From NCBI RefSeq assembly GCF_025465935.1, contig NZ_JANLNV010000040.1:1-64000 (forward strand): DNA of 64,000 bases, given 5' to 3'. The DNA is from Pseudomonas sp. 7P_10.2_Bac1 (GTDB lineage Bacteria; Pseudomonadota; Gammaproteobacteria; Pseudomonadales; Pseudomonadaceae). Positions within the stretch are counted from its first letter, which is position 1, and each line of letters opens with the position of its first letter. Below the pieces are notes generated by a model. It saw only the letters and a list, made by a program, of their open reading frames with translations. It did not search any database and was not told the origin of the DNA. Shown piece after piece: positions 47,042-55,821 of this stretch. Both the position numbers and the translations under genes were made by a program.

Positions 47042-47224
47042 TTAAAAATGCGCAGCCATTCTGAAAAACGGCCGCAGAGCTAGCTGCAATACACTCATAG
47101 CACCTAACACGCTAAAGATGCTTTTCGCAGCCTGATCGAATATACCTGCTGGCGACAGACACCATACTGCTGCACTGCCCATCACACCCAAACCAACAGC
47201 TATGACATGAGATGTGTGCGGCAT
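47042..47224 (-). pseudogene. Truncated N-terminus of a sarcosine-oxidase-type FAD enzyme (remnant)
   Basis: A 60-codon frame starting 6 bases after the DMT permease. HVIAVGLGVMGSAAVWCLS is a dinucleotide-binding GxGxxG motif like that opening monomeric sarcosine/N-methyl-amino-acid oxidases; after about residue 27 the similarity disappears and a repeat follows. I read it as the stump of an oxidase once co-transcribed with the permease. A genuine small hydrophobic protein is the alternative. Confidence 0.4.
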
Positions 47225-47230
47225 TTTCGA

Positions 47231-48127
47231 TCACTCTTCAGCGCTCAATAATTTTTTTATAGGCACCTCAAGAATAATAAACACCATACCCGTGAAAATA
47301 ATAGAAAAAGCCAAAAATATTTCAGCAGTAAAATTTTGCCCATAAAAAACAGACGCAATACAAAACTGAGTCAAAGGCAACAGAAATTGTAGCAAGCCCA
47401 TTACACTTAAAGGCAGATGTTTTGCAGCAAAAGCAAAAAGCGCCAGTGGGACCAATGAGACAAGACCACAACTTAAAAGCAACGACCCTCTAAATACGCC
47501 TAATCCCTTAGGCACCCCTACCCCACCATCAATATATGAAATCAAAGCAGCAGTTATAAAGGTGAGGATAAAAGACTCAACAAACAACCCAGATATTGGG
47601 TCTAAACGGGCCATTTTCTTCAACCAGGTGTACATCCCCCACGTCACGCCGATACTTAAATAGACACGAAAATCCAAACCAGGCACTCTAAAAATCAAAA
47701 AAAATACGCTTGATACTATAAAAAAAATAATCACACCTCTAAAAAAAGATAAGTTCTCTTTATAGAAAACAATCCCTAAGCCAATCCCAAGTATCGGAGC
47801 AATCAGGTAACCCAGCCCGGTTTCAAATACCCGCCCATGAATGGAAGACCAAATAAACACGCCCCAATTACACGCCACCAAAAGTGCTGCAGTTCCATGC
47901 AGTGCTACATCCCTCAACTCAAGCCCAAACAATAAAAGCCTAAGTTCTTTGCGAGCCAGCAAAATCAATGTCACACACAACATTGAAATAAACACTCTGT
48001 ATCCGAGCAAACTAATAGACGACAGTTCACCCAGTGCCTTCCAATACAATGAAGAAAACCCAAGAAAAAGATTGGACATTATTGCCGCTAGCAAACCGGC
48101 TTTGGTCCCGACGCGTACATGACTCAT
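47231..48127 (-). CDS. RarD/EamA-type DMT-superfamily permease
   Basis: A 298-residue protein with ten hydrophobic helices. LFLGFSSLYWKALGELSSIS and LGYRVFISMLCVTLI match the RarD branch, where WK and YR positions are typical; LPLSVMGLLQFLLPLTQF is the second-repeat hallmark. Substrate unknown. ATG 48127 is chosen over a GTG at 48157 that abuts its ribosome-binding site. Base composition is much AT-richer than neighbours, suggesting acquisition. Confidence 0.82.
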   Translation of the reverse strand: MSHVRVGTKAGLLAAIMSNLFLGFSSLYWKALGELSSISLLGYRVFISMLCVTLILLARKELRLLLFGLELRDVALHGTAALLVACNWGVFIWSSIHGRVFETGLGYLIAPILGIGLGIVFYKENLSFFRGVIIFFIVSSVFFLIFRVPGLDFRVYLSIGVTWGMYTWLKKMARLDPISGLFVESFILTFITAALISYIDGGVGVPKGLGVFRGSLLLSCGLVSLVPLALFAFAAKHLPLSVMGLLQFLLPLTQFCIASVFYGQNFTAEIFLAFSIIFTGMVFIILEVPIKKLLSAEE

Positions 48128-49062
48128 GACAGTTTCCCAGTGAGAAATATCGACCACTCCTAAACCTCACACAGAAATTTTAGTGCCTTCACATAAAGTA
48201 GCCCGCATTTGAGACTTAGTTCTCCAACCAACAAAAACCTAATTTCAACTATCTCGTTAGAGCACATAATCTCGCCCTTCCTTTAGGCGAGATCTTTACT
48301 GATCCAACATTCACTCTCCTGGCAAAATAAGCAGCCCAAGTACTTGCCATTGCTCGGCATACAAACCCAAAACTTAAGCACAGCAAATCACAGCCAGTAC
48401 GACAATTTAAAATTCGTTAAAAAACCACAACCCAAGATAAACCCGAATATTTAACAGATATCCGCACCTCGCACAGCGTCTATAAATATTATATTTTCAC
48501 CACCCTGTTCCTGCCTTGTGTTTGATTCTTTACTAAGGCACAAGCACCATTAGAAATCATGCCAACTCACACAAAACACCATCCTCCAATAGCCACTAAC
48601 AGGTCAAGATAAAAAATCACTATTCAAATGACACATTTCGACACACGACAACTTGAAGTGCCAACCCCCTCATTCTTAACACTTCAAACCAAAAAATTAA
48701 TGACCTTCAAAAGGATTACACCCCAAGAAAAACTGACGAACGGCACATATTCTCGCCTACCAAAACAAATACAAAATACAGACAAAACCATATAACAAAT
48801 AGATATTTACGGCCAACCCTCACACTTCCAACACGCCACACAGCAATTAAAGCCATTTAAAACAAAGCTTTATTTATTAAAAACACTATTCATTGCAAGT
48901 TACAGAACATGCATAGTATAAATTCCAAGACTTTTCCTACGCCAAATCTCTGCACATCCTACGCCCTATTTTTCATCCCCCACGCATTCCCCCCTTTCTC
49001 TCCTACCGCGTTCACCGCTACCCTTACCCGCTCGCAAAGGCTCGAACACGCACAGGATTTTA
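48128..49062. other. 935-bp AT-rich, A/C-skewed non-coding region
   Basis: No frame of convincing length or composition. The plus strand is rich in A and C and poor in G over several hundred bases (about 48160-48900), the same strand bias as the complement of the adjacent permease. It may hold regulatory sequence or decayed acquired DNA. No tRNA or integrase was seen. Confidence 0.5.
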
Positions 49063-49851
49063 ATGGACACTTCTTCACTCCCACTCGCAGCACAGGCCAG
49101 CCAGGATAAAGCCGGCAACTGCGGACGCGTTCAGGTGATTGACCGTTCGATTGTCTTGCTCAGGACGCTGGCACAACTCAAGCAAGGCGCGTCGGCGCTG
49201 GAGCTGGCTAAGCTGACGGGGATTGACCGCACGACGATCCATCGTCTGCTCAAGACGCTTAATCACTGGAATCTGATCGAGTCCCACGCCGGTACGTACC
49301 GGATCGGCGCTGAGTCGTTGATTTACTCGTCGGCGTATCTCAATCGCCTTAATCTGCGCAAGATCGCCCTGCCGTTCACCATTGAGTTGCAGCGCGTGAT
49401 CGGTGACTTGCAAGCCATTGTCTCGCTGTCGATTCCGGTCGGTGACGAGGTGGTGTTGATCGAGCGGATGTGGACGCCGTCGACGCCGCTGAATGTGATT
49501 GTCGATCTGGCGGATCAATTTCCTATCGACGGTAGCCCCAGCGGACGGGCGATTCTGGCCACTTACAGCGCCGAGCAGGCCCAGGGGTTGCTCAGTGAGG
49601 AACGCTGGCAGCGGGTCGAACCAACTTTGCAAAAAATCCGCAGCGAGCAGGATTTCGCCTTCGGCCACGAAGAGTTCAAACCAGGCTTGCACTCGATTGC
49701 GTACCCAATTCGCCCCGCCAACGGCCATGCCGTCGGTGCGCTGGTTATCGCCGGGCTGGCCATGGAGGAGCAAACCCACTCCGGCTCTGAACTGGCCAGC
49801 CATCTGCGCCGCACTTGTCAGGGCATCGCCGCGCAAATGGCGCCCAACTGA
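49063..49851 (+). CDS. IclR-family regulator of the CoA-ligase/crotonase cluster
   Basis: A 262-residue regulator: N-terminal helix-turn-helix (SALELAKLTGIDRTTIHRLL, TLNHWNLIESHAGTYRIG) and C-terminal effector domain (DGSPSGRAILATYSAEQAQG, SIAYPIRPANGHAVGALVIA). IclR proteins usually sense aromatic or short organic acids. It converges on the CoA ligase gene with only 12 bp between stops, and is the only regulator in the cluster. Confidence 0.88.
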   Translation: MDTSSLPLAAQASQDKAGNCGRVQVIDRSIVLLRTLAQLKQGASALELAKLTGIDRTTIHRLLKTLNHWNLIESHAGTYRIGAESLIYSSAYLNRLNLRKIALPFTIELQRVIGDLQAIVSLSIPVGDEVVLIERMWTPSTPLNVIVDLADQFPIDGSPSGRAILATYSAEQAQGLLSEERWQRVEPTLQKIRSEQDFAFGHEEFKPGLHSIAYPIRPANGHAVGALVIAGLAMEEQTHSGSELASHLRRTCQGIAAQMAPN

Positions 49852-49863
49852 TACGGGGCACGC

Positions 49864-51342
49864 TCAGCCGAGTTGCTCAAGCAACCGGTTGAGCTGGATC
49901 TTGCCGTAGTGCGAGCGCGGCAAAGTGTCGACGAAGTACATTTGGCGCGGCACTTTGAAACGCGACAACACACGCTGGCAGTGACTTTGCAGTTGCTCAC
50001 TGGAAGGCTCAGCACCAGGTTTAAGCACCACGGCAGCACAGACTCGCTCGCCCCACTCCAAATCGGCCTGGCCAAATACATGAGCATCCTCTACTTGCGG
50101 ATGGCTCAGCAGGCACTCAATGACTTCACCCGGCTGGATGCTTTTACCGCCACTGCGGATGATTTCCTTGCTGCGCCCCATCACCTGCAAATAGCCATCG
50201 ACACGGATTCGCCCCAAGTCGCCACTGCGTAACCAGCCGTCTTGCAGCACCTGCGCGCTCAACTCGGGCTTCTGCCAGTAGCCAGCCATAAGTTGCGGCC
50301 CCCCCAGCATGATTTCACCCACGCCCTGGTCATCGGGACGCTCGATACGCAGCCCCGCCGCAAACACCGGGCGCCCGACCAAGCCTTCAGCACTTTCACC
50401 GTCACGGCGTAATTGGCCCATTTGCGCGGCCGACAAGTAGCACGTCCAAGGCGCTTCGGTCATGCCGTACAACACACTCAGACGCGGTCCGAACAAGGCG
50501 CAGGCATCGTCCAGCACGGACGGTGCAATCGCGGCGGCGCCGATGTCGATACTCTTCAAGGCGCTGAAGTCCGGGTAGGCCAGGCGCGGCTCACGCAGTA
50601 CTCGCAGCAATTGGGTGGGCACCAGTGAACTGAAGGCCGCACGGTGATGCTGTAATTGCGACACAAAGGTCGCAGCATCGAAGCGTTCTGCCAGGATCAG
50701 TTGGCCACCGCTGAGCACATGCGCCAGCAATGCGACCGCCGCAATCGGCCACAGCGGTCGCACGTTGAGCAGTACGTCACCTGGCAGCGCAGCCCTGGCC
50801 ATGACGATGTTTTGCAGCACCGCACATAGGCTGGCGTGGGTGTGCATCACCGCTTTGGGCGCTCCGGTGGTGCCGCCGGTGTAGTTGAGCGACGCCAGGG
50901 CCGTACGCACTTGCGCCACCCGTGCCGCGGCAGCGGGCGCGCACTGGACGCTGACCTCATCCAGGGGCAAACACACTACGCCTTGCTCCAGCAGTTCGGC
51001 TGCGACCTGCGAATGACCGGCGCCGAACAGCAGCAGACGCGCACCCGCGTCCTTGATTTGTGCCAGCAATTCACCCGGCGCCAAGGACGGGTCCAGGGGC
51101 ACACGCACCCTACCATGGGCCATACAGCCGTAATCGGCGAGCAAGTAATCAAGGCTGGTATCGGCCAGCAATGCAACCCGCTCGCCTTCTCCCACACCTA
51201 GCTCCAACAACCCGGCGCCAAAGTCATTCAGAGCCTGATTGAACTCGGCAAAGGTCAATTCACGCTGGCTACGTAGCTCCTTGATCGCCAGCGCCTGCGG
51301 CCATTTGCTGGCGGCCTGGTTAAACAGAGTGCTGATGTCCAT
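49864..51342 (-). CDS. Acyl-CoA synthetase (AMP-forming)
   Basis: A 492-residue ANL-superfamily ligase. The phosphate-binding loop is NYTGGTTGAPKAVMHTH (about residues 157-173), YGMTEAPWT is motif A5, GDLGRIRVDGYLQVMGRSKE the hinge, and PRSHYGKIQLNRL carries the catalytic lysine. It activates a carboxylic acid to its CoA thioester. Compact length argues against a long-chain substrate. It starts 2 bp after the alcohol dehydrogenase stop. Confidence 0.88.
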   Translation of the reverse strand: MDISTLFNQAASKWPQALAIKELRSQRELTFAEFNQALNDFGAGLLELGVGEGERVALLADTSLDYLLADYGCMAHGRVRVPLDPSLAPGELLAQIKDAGARLLLFGAGHSQVAAELLEQGVVCLPLDEVSVQCAPAAAARVAQVRTALASLNYTGGTTGAPKAVMHTHASLCAVLQNIVMARAALPGDVLLNVRPLWPIAAVALLAHVLSGGQLILAERFDAATFVSQLQHHRAAFSSLVPTQLLRVLREPRLAYPDFSALKSIDIGAAAIAPSVLDDACALFGPRLSVLYGMTEAPWTCYLSAAQMGQLRRDGESAEGLVGRPVFAAGLRIERPDDQGVGEIMLGGPQLMAGYWQKPELSAQVLQDGWLRSGDLGRIRVDGYLQVMGRSKEIIRSGGKSIQPGEVIECLLSHPQVEDAHVFGQADLEWGERVCAAVVLKPGAEPSSEQLQSHCQRVLSRFKVPRQMYFVDTLPRSHYGKIQLNRLLEQLG

Positions 51343-51344
51343 GC

Positions 51345-52370
51345 TCACCACCCACTGAGGACAATACGGCCATTGACCTGCCGATTTTCGAGCAAGGCAT
51401 GAGCCTGTGCCACTTCGGTAAACGGCAGCACCCGGTCGATCAAGGGGCGAACCTGCCCGGCGGCAATCATCGCCAGTGCGCTGCGCAGGTCTTCCAGCGT
51501 GGCGCTGCCGGAGCCGAGCAAACTCAATCGGCGACCGATCAACAGCCCGGGCGAAACAGCCACCGCGCCTGGCTGCACATTGCCCAGCACCACCACACGC
51601 CCGCCCATCGCCATGCTGCGCAGCGTGTCATGCAACGTGTGGCCAACGTTCTCCATGGCCACGTCGACACCCTGGCGGCCAGTCAATTGCCAGACTGCGG
51701 CGCTGTAGCCTTCACTACCCGCGACAATCACATCATGGGCGCCGAGGCCACGTAAAAACTCGGCTTTGTCAGCACTGCCCGTCACGGCAATCACCCGTGC
51801 GCCGAGCGAGCGCGCCAATTGCACTTGATGCGCGCCCAGCCCACCGCTTGCACCATTGATCAGCACGGTTTCACCCGGTTTGAGCTGCGCCTGGGACACC
51901 AGTGCACGCACACTGGTCGCGATCGGGCAACAGGCCAGTGCGGCATCCGCGTACCCCAGGCTGTCCGGTAACTGCACGGCTGACGCAGCAGGCACACGCA
52001 GGAATTGGGCATACGCGCCTTCGGTGTCGACCGAGGGCAAGCCCAATGCACGGCACAAATCCTGGCGCCCGCGCAGGCAGTCCCGGCACTGGCCGCAGAA
52101 GCGGCGTTGATACACCACCACGCGACTGCCGACCTTGAGGTGATGCACCTGCGCGCCCACCTCGACCACTTCTCCCGCCACTTCATGGCCCAGCACAACG
52201 CCTGTGTGCGCACCCGGCAACTTGCCGGCCCGGTGCATCAGATCGTGATGACAGACACCCGCGGCCTCAATGCGTACCAACACTTCATGAGCGTCTGGCT
52301 GTGGCGTCGGTACTGTCTCGAGCTGCAACTGCTCAGGGCCACCGAAATCCTTTAGAACGATTGCTTTCAT
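51345..52370 (-). CDS. Zinc-dependent medium-chain alcohol dehydrogenase
   Basis: A 341-residue MDR protein. The catalytic zinc ligands are Cys39 (AGVCHHDLM) and the GHEVAGEV motif; the structural zinc uses CGQCRDCLRGRQDLC, four cysteines. The cofactor loop GASGGLGAHQVQLA is Rossmann-type. It would oxidise an alcohol or reduce an enoyl/aldehyde intermediate. It is co-transcribed with the CoA ligase and divergent from the crotonase. Confidence 0.88.
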   Translation of the reverse strand: MKAIVLKDFGGPEQLQLETVPTPQPDAHEVLVRIEAAGVCHHDLMHRAGKLPGAHTGVVLGHEVAGEVVEVGAQVHHLKVGSRVVVYQRRFCGQCRDCLRGRQDLCRALGLPSVDTEGAYAQFLRVPAASAVQLPDSLGYADAALACCPIATSVRALVSQAQLKPGETVLINGASGGLGAHQVQLARSLGARVIAVTGSADKAEFLRGLGAHDVIVAGSEGYSAAVWQLTGRQGVDVAMENVGHTLHDTLRSMAMGGRVVVLGNVQPGAVAVSPGLLIGRRLSLLGSGSATLEDLRSALAMIAAGQVRPLIDRVLPFTEVAQAHALLENRQVNGRIVLSGW

Positions 52371-52391
52371 CTTTTATAACCATATGGAAGT

Positions 52392-52429
52392 ACATAAGAA
52401 TATGTTCATATAACAAACACATTGTTTGT
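52392..52429. promoter_or_regulatory. Paired palindromes in the divergent promoter (candidate IclR operator)
   Basis: ACATA-AGAA-TATGT (52392-52405) is followed 7 bases later by ACAAACA-CAT-TGTTTGT (52413-52429), both perfect. They sit in the 146-bp AT-rich gap between the divergent alcohol dehydrogenase and crotonase genes. This is where a shared regulator would bind. Confidence 0.5.
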
Positions 52430-52516
52430 ATTGTGCACATGATTTAAGTTTTGCTTACTTTGACGCGGAGCTCAAGGGGCAATGCGTTTTCCTTAAAAAC
52501 ACACTGAATCGAAGCC

Positions 52517-53218
52517 ATGACTGTCGAGTACGAAATAGTTGAAGACGGCGTTTTACTGGTGACGCTCAATCGCCCAGAACGTTTAAATGCACTGAACGGC
52601 GCAGCCAAACTGGCGTTGGCCGGTGTGTGGGAGCGTGCGCAAGAAGATCAGGGGGTACGCGCCATCGTGTTGCGTGGTGCGGGTGAACGAGCGTTCTGCG
52701 CCGGTTCCGACCTCAAGGAAATCGCTGCCACCGGCGAGACGGTCAGCACGCAGTTGCTGGCCAACTCGCTGCCTGGCGTCGGCACGCCTTTGACCAAGCC
52801 AGTCATCGCCGCGCTTCAGGGCCACACTCTAGGGCTGGGCATCAGCCTGGCGATCCACTGTGATTTTCGCATTGCCCGTCATGACACCCGTTTCAGCTTT
52901 CCTGAAGTAAGCCACGGCATGCTTTCTGGCTTCAGCACCATCACCCTGCCCAGCCTGATCGGTGAAGCCGCAGCGCTGGACATCATGCTCAGTGCCCGCC
53001 CGTTCGATGCCGCACAAGCCCTCGAACTGGGGCTGATCAATCAAGTGGTCGACGACTCCATCGCAACCTCGCTCGAACTGGCTCGGCGTCTGGCAGCCCA
53101 TGATTCACGGGCCATGCAATTGACCAAGCGCTTGCTGCTGGCTGACCGCAATCAGCGCCTGCAACAGCACCTGGCATTGATCGACGAAGCCCGTATCGAC
53201 GTAATGAAACCTCACTGA
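52517..53218 (+). CDS. Enoyl-CoA hydratase/isomerase (crotonase family)
   Basis: A 233-residue crotonase. The oxyanion-hole segments RAFCAGSDLKEIA and GHTLGLGISLAIHCDFRIAR are present. One catalytic glutamate position is occupied in SFPEVSHGMLSGF; the second glutamate of true hydratases is not obvious, so hydratase, isomerase or lyase activity remains open. Slightly short for the family (usually about 255). First gene of the plus-strand half of the cluster. Confidence 0.85.
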   Translation: MTVEYEIVEDGVLLVTLNRPERLNALNGAAKLALAGVWERAQEDQGVRAIVLRGAGERAFCAGSDLKEIAATGETVSTQLLANSLPGVGTPLTKPVIAALQGHTLGLGISLAIHCDFRIARHDTRFSFPEVSHGMLSGFSTITLPSLIGEAAALDIMLSARPFDAAQALELGLINQVVDDSIATSLELARRLAAHDSRAMQLTKRLLLADRNQRLQQHLALIDEARIDVMKPH

Positions 53219-53310
53219 CAGCCAACAACTTTTACTCGCCACCACGCCCTGTCAGGAACACCCACCACCAGGAATGGAAAGCGGGCGCCAATCATTTTTG
53301 GAGCCTCACC

Positions 53311-55815
53311 ATGTTTCGCCCACAGAAAAATTTCCGTCCCAAACTGAGCCTGCTGACCGTCGGGATTCTTGGCCTTTACGCCAGCCACCCCGCGTTCGCT
53401 GAAGAATCGAACACACCCTCGCTGCAAACCGTGGTGGTGACCGGGGCCCGGGATGGCGGCCGCACCGTGGCCAAAAGCCTGGCACCAATTGACGTGATCA
53501 GCGCCGATGACCTGATGCGCTCGGGCAAACAGAACCTGCGTGACGCCTTGGCCGCCGCCGTGCCGTCGTACACCAATGCGGCCGGGTTTACCGGCGGCAC
53601 CGGCTTGTCCGTCAAGTCCGCCACACTGCGTGGCCTGGGCGGCAACCACGTGTTGGTGCTGGTGAACGGCAAGCGCCGCCACACCACGTCGCTGATCTTC
53701 GTTCAGACCGCCGCCACTGCCAGCGGCCAGTCACCCACCGACCTGGACCTGATCCCGATTTCGGCGGTCGACCACATTGAAGTGCTGCGTGACGGCGCAG
53801 CGGCGCAATATGGCTCGGATGCGATTGCCGGGGTGATCAACATCATCCTTAAAAGCAACAGCTCAGGTGGCAGCGGCAGTGCGCTGTACGGCCAGTTCAA
53901 AGACCGCGTGGGTGGCAAAGGAAATTTCGGTGCACGTGGCCAGGCATCGGTGAACCAGGGCTTTGAACTGCCCAACGATGGCTTTTTCAGCCTCAGTGCC
54001 GACCTCGGCATTCAAGACAACTCCAACGTGGCCGGTGCCGTGCCCGCTCGTACCCGCATCTATTTCCCGGTCAATGGCCAACCGGACCCACGGGAAAACG
54101 GCGAGAGCCGCTACCGCCAGATCATGGGCCAGCCACGCTCGCAGACCTATAACCTGGCCTACAACATGGAGTTGCCGCTTAACCCGGACTACACGTTGTA
54201 CTCCTTCTCCACCGCCAGCCACCGCAACTCGGAGAGCTGGGGTACCTATCGCACTGCCAACTCGCCACAGAACATCGCCTCGGTGTACCCGGACGGCTTT
54301 TCGCCGCGTTTTGTGGTTGAAGAAGATGACTTCCAGACCGTGGTCGGCCTGCGCAACGACAACCTGTTCGGCTGGAAATGGGACCTGAGTACCAGCTTCG
54401 GCCAGGACAACGCCAATATCCGCAACGAGAAGTCGATCAACCCGTCTTTCGGGCCAGACAGCCCGCGCAACATGGACGGCGGCAACCTGATTGCCAACCA
54501 GTGGACCAACAACCTGGACCTGACCCGCGCGTTCGACACCGGGCTGTTCGAGAAGCCGCTGAACGTATCGACCGGGCTTGAGTTCCGCCGTGAGGGCTTC
54601 CAGATCCAGTCCGGCGAACTGGCGTCCTATGGTGACGGCGGCTACGTATTCCCGGTCGGCAGCCCGCTGGCAGGCCAGCGGCCCAACCCTGGCGCACCGG
54701 GCCTGACAGGCTTTACCCCTTCGGATGCACACAACTACTCGCGTACCAACACGGCAGGCTACGTCGACTTCAGCCAGAGCCTGACGGACAAGTGGGATGC
54801 CAGCGTAGCCGGGCGTTTTGAGCACTACAGCGACTTTGGTGATACCACCAGTGGCAAGTTCTCGACACGCTATGCCTTCACCCCGCAATTTGCCGTACGC
54901 GGCACAGTCAGTAACGGTTTCCGCGCGCCTTCATTGCAACAAGAGTATTACTCGTCCTCGCTCACTGCCTGGCGCACCAACACCCTCACTGGCCAACTGG
55001 AACAAAACGTCACCCGCTACGTCACCGTCAACGACCCGGCCGGTCAGGCATTGGGAGCCAAAGCGCTGCAGCCGGAAAAATCGATGAACTACAGCGTCGG
55101 GTTTGTCGCGACGCCCACCTCCAACCTCGATATCACCGTCGACCTGTACCAGATCGACATCAACAACCGCATTCTGCAAACCAGTAACCTGCAAGGCCCG
55201 GCCGTCTCCAATCTGCTGGCCAGCAAAGGCCTGGACCCGAACCAGATCGTCTCCTACTTCGGCAACCTGGCCGACACCCGTACCCGAGGTATCGACCTGG
55301 TGGCGGACTATCGCTACGACTTCGGCCAATACGGCAAGGTCAAGTGGACCCTGCTCAGCAACCAGAGCTTGCAGACCGTGCGCAAAGTCAAGGAACCCGC
55401 CGCACTGGCCGGCACCGGCGTGACCGCCGTAGGCCGCGACAAAATCGGCAACCTGACCACCGCGTACCCAAAAAACGTGACCTCGCTGAACACCGCGTGG
55501 CAACTGGGCGACTTCGACGTCAACCTCAAGGAAACCCACTACACCGGCGTGACGGGACTGAACCAGGTGTCGCCGACCCGCGACGAGAAAATCGATGCGG
55601 CCTTTATTACCGACCTGAGCGTGGGTTACTGGATGAGCGACTCGGTAAAGCTGACCGTGGGTGGTGAAAACATCTTCAATCGCCGTCCGCAGCAGCTTAA
55701 CGACGAAGCCAAGAAGTATTACTTCGCGCCCACCGACAACCCGACCTACAGCTGGTACTCACCCTATGGGCTGGACGGCGCGTACTACTTCGCCAAAGTC
55801 GACGTGAGCTGGTAA
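53311..55815 (+). CDS. TonB-dependent receptor without STN domain
   Basis: An 834-residue outer-membrane protein with a signal peptide cleaved near residue 30 (PAFA-EE), a TonB box-like TVVVTGARDG, plug (LRGLGGNHVLVLVNGKRRHT; LRDGAAAQYGSDAIAGVINI) and a barrel ending in Trp (FAKVDVSW). The form resembles receptors for non-iron substrates found in catabolic clusters. It lies between the crotonase and an MFS permease, so it likely brings in the cluster's growth substrate. Confidence 0.88.
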   Translation: MFRPQKNFRPKLSLLTVGILGLYASHPAFAEESNTPSLQTVVVTGARDGGRTVAKSLAPIDVISADDLMRSGKQNLRDALAAAVPSYTNAAGFTGGTGLSVKSATLRGLGGNHVLVLVNGKRRHTTSLIFVQTAATASGQSPTDLDLIPISAVDHIEVLRDGAAAQYGSDAIAGVINIILKSNSSGGSGSALYGQFKDRVGGKGNFGARGQASVNQGFELPNDGFFSLSADLGIQDNSNVAGAVPARTRIYFPVNGQPDPRENGESRYRQIMGQPRSQTYNLAYNMELPLNPDYTLYSFSTASHRNSESWGTYRTANSPQNIASVYPDGFSPRFVVEEDDFQTVVGLRNDNLFGWKWDLSTSFGQDNANIRNEKSINPSFGPDSPRNMDGGNLIANQWTNNLDLTRAFDTGLFEKPLNVSTGLEFRREGFQIQSGELASYGDGGYVFPVGSPLAGQRPNPGAPGLTGFTPSDAHNYSRTNTAGYVDFSQSLTDKWDASVAGRFEHYSDFGDTTSGKFSTRYAFTPQFAVRGTVSNGFRAPSLQQEYYSSSLTAWRTNTLTGQLEQNVTRYVTVNDPAGQALGAKALQPEKSMNYSVGFVATPTSNLDITVDLYQIDINNRILQTSNLQGPAVSNLLASKGLDPNQIVSYFGNLADTRTRGIDLVADYRYDFGQYGKVKWTLLSNQSLQTVRKVKEPAALAGTGVTAVGRDKIGNLTTAYPKNVTSLNTAWQLGDFDVNLKETHYTGVTGLNQVSPTRDEKIDAAFITDLSVGYWMSDSVKLTVGGENIFNRRPQQLNDEAKKYYFAPTDNPTYSWYSPYGLDGAYYFAKVDVSW

Positions 55816-55821
55816 TTGCCC

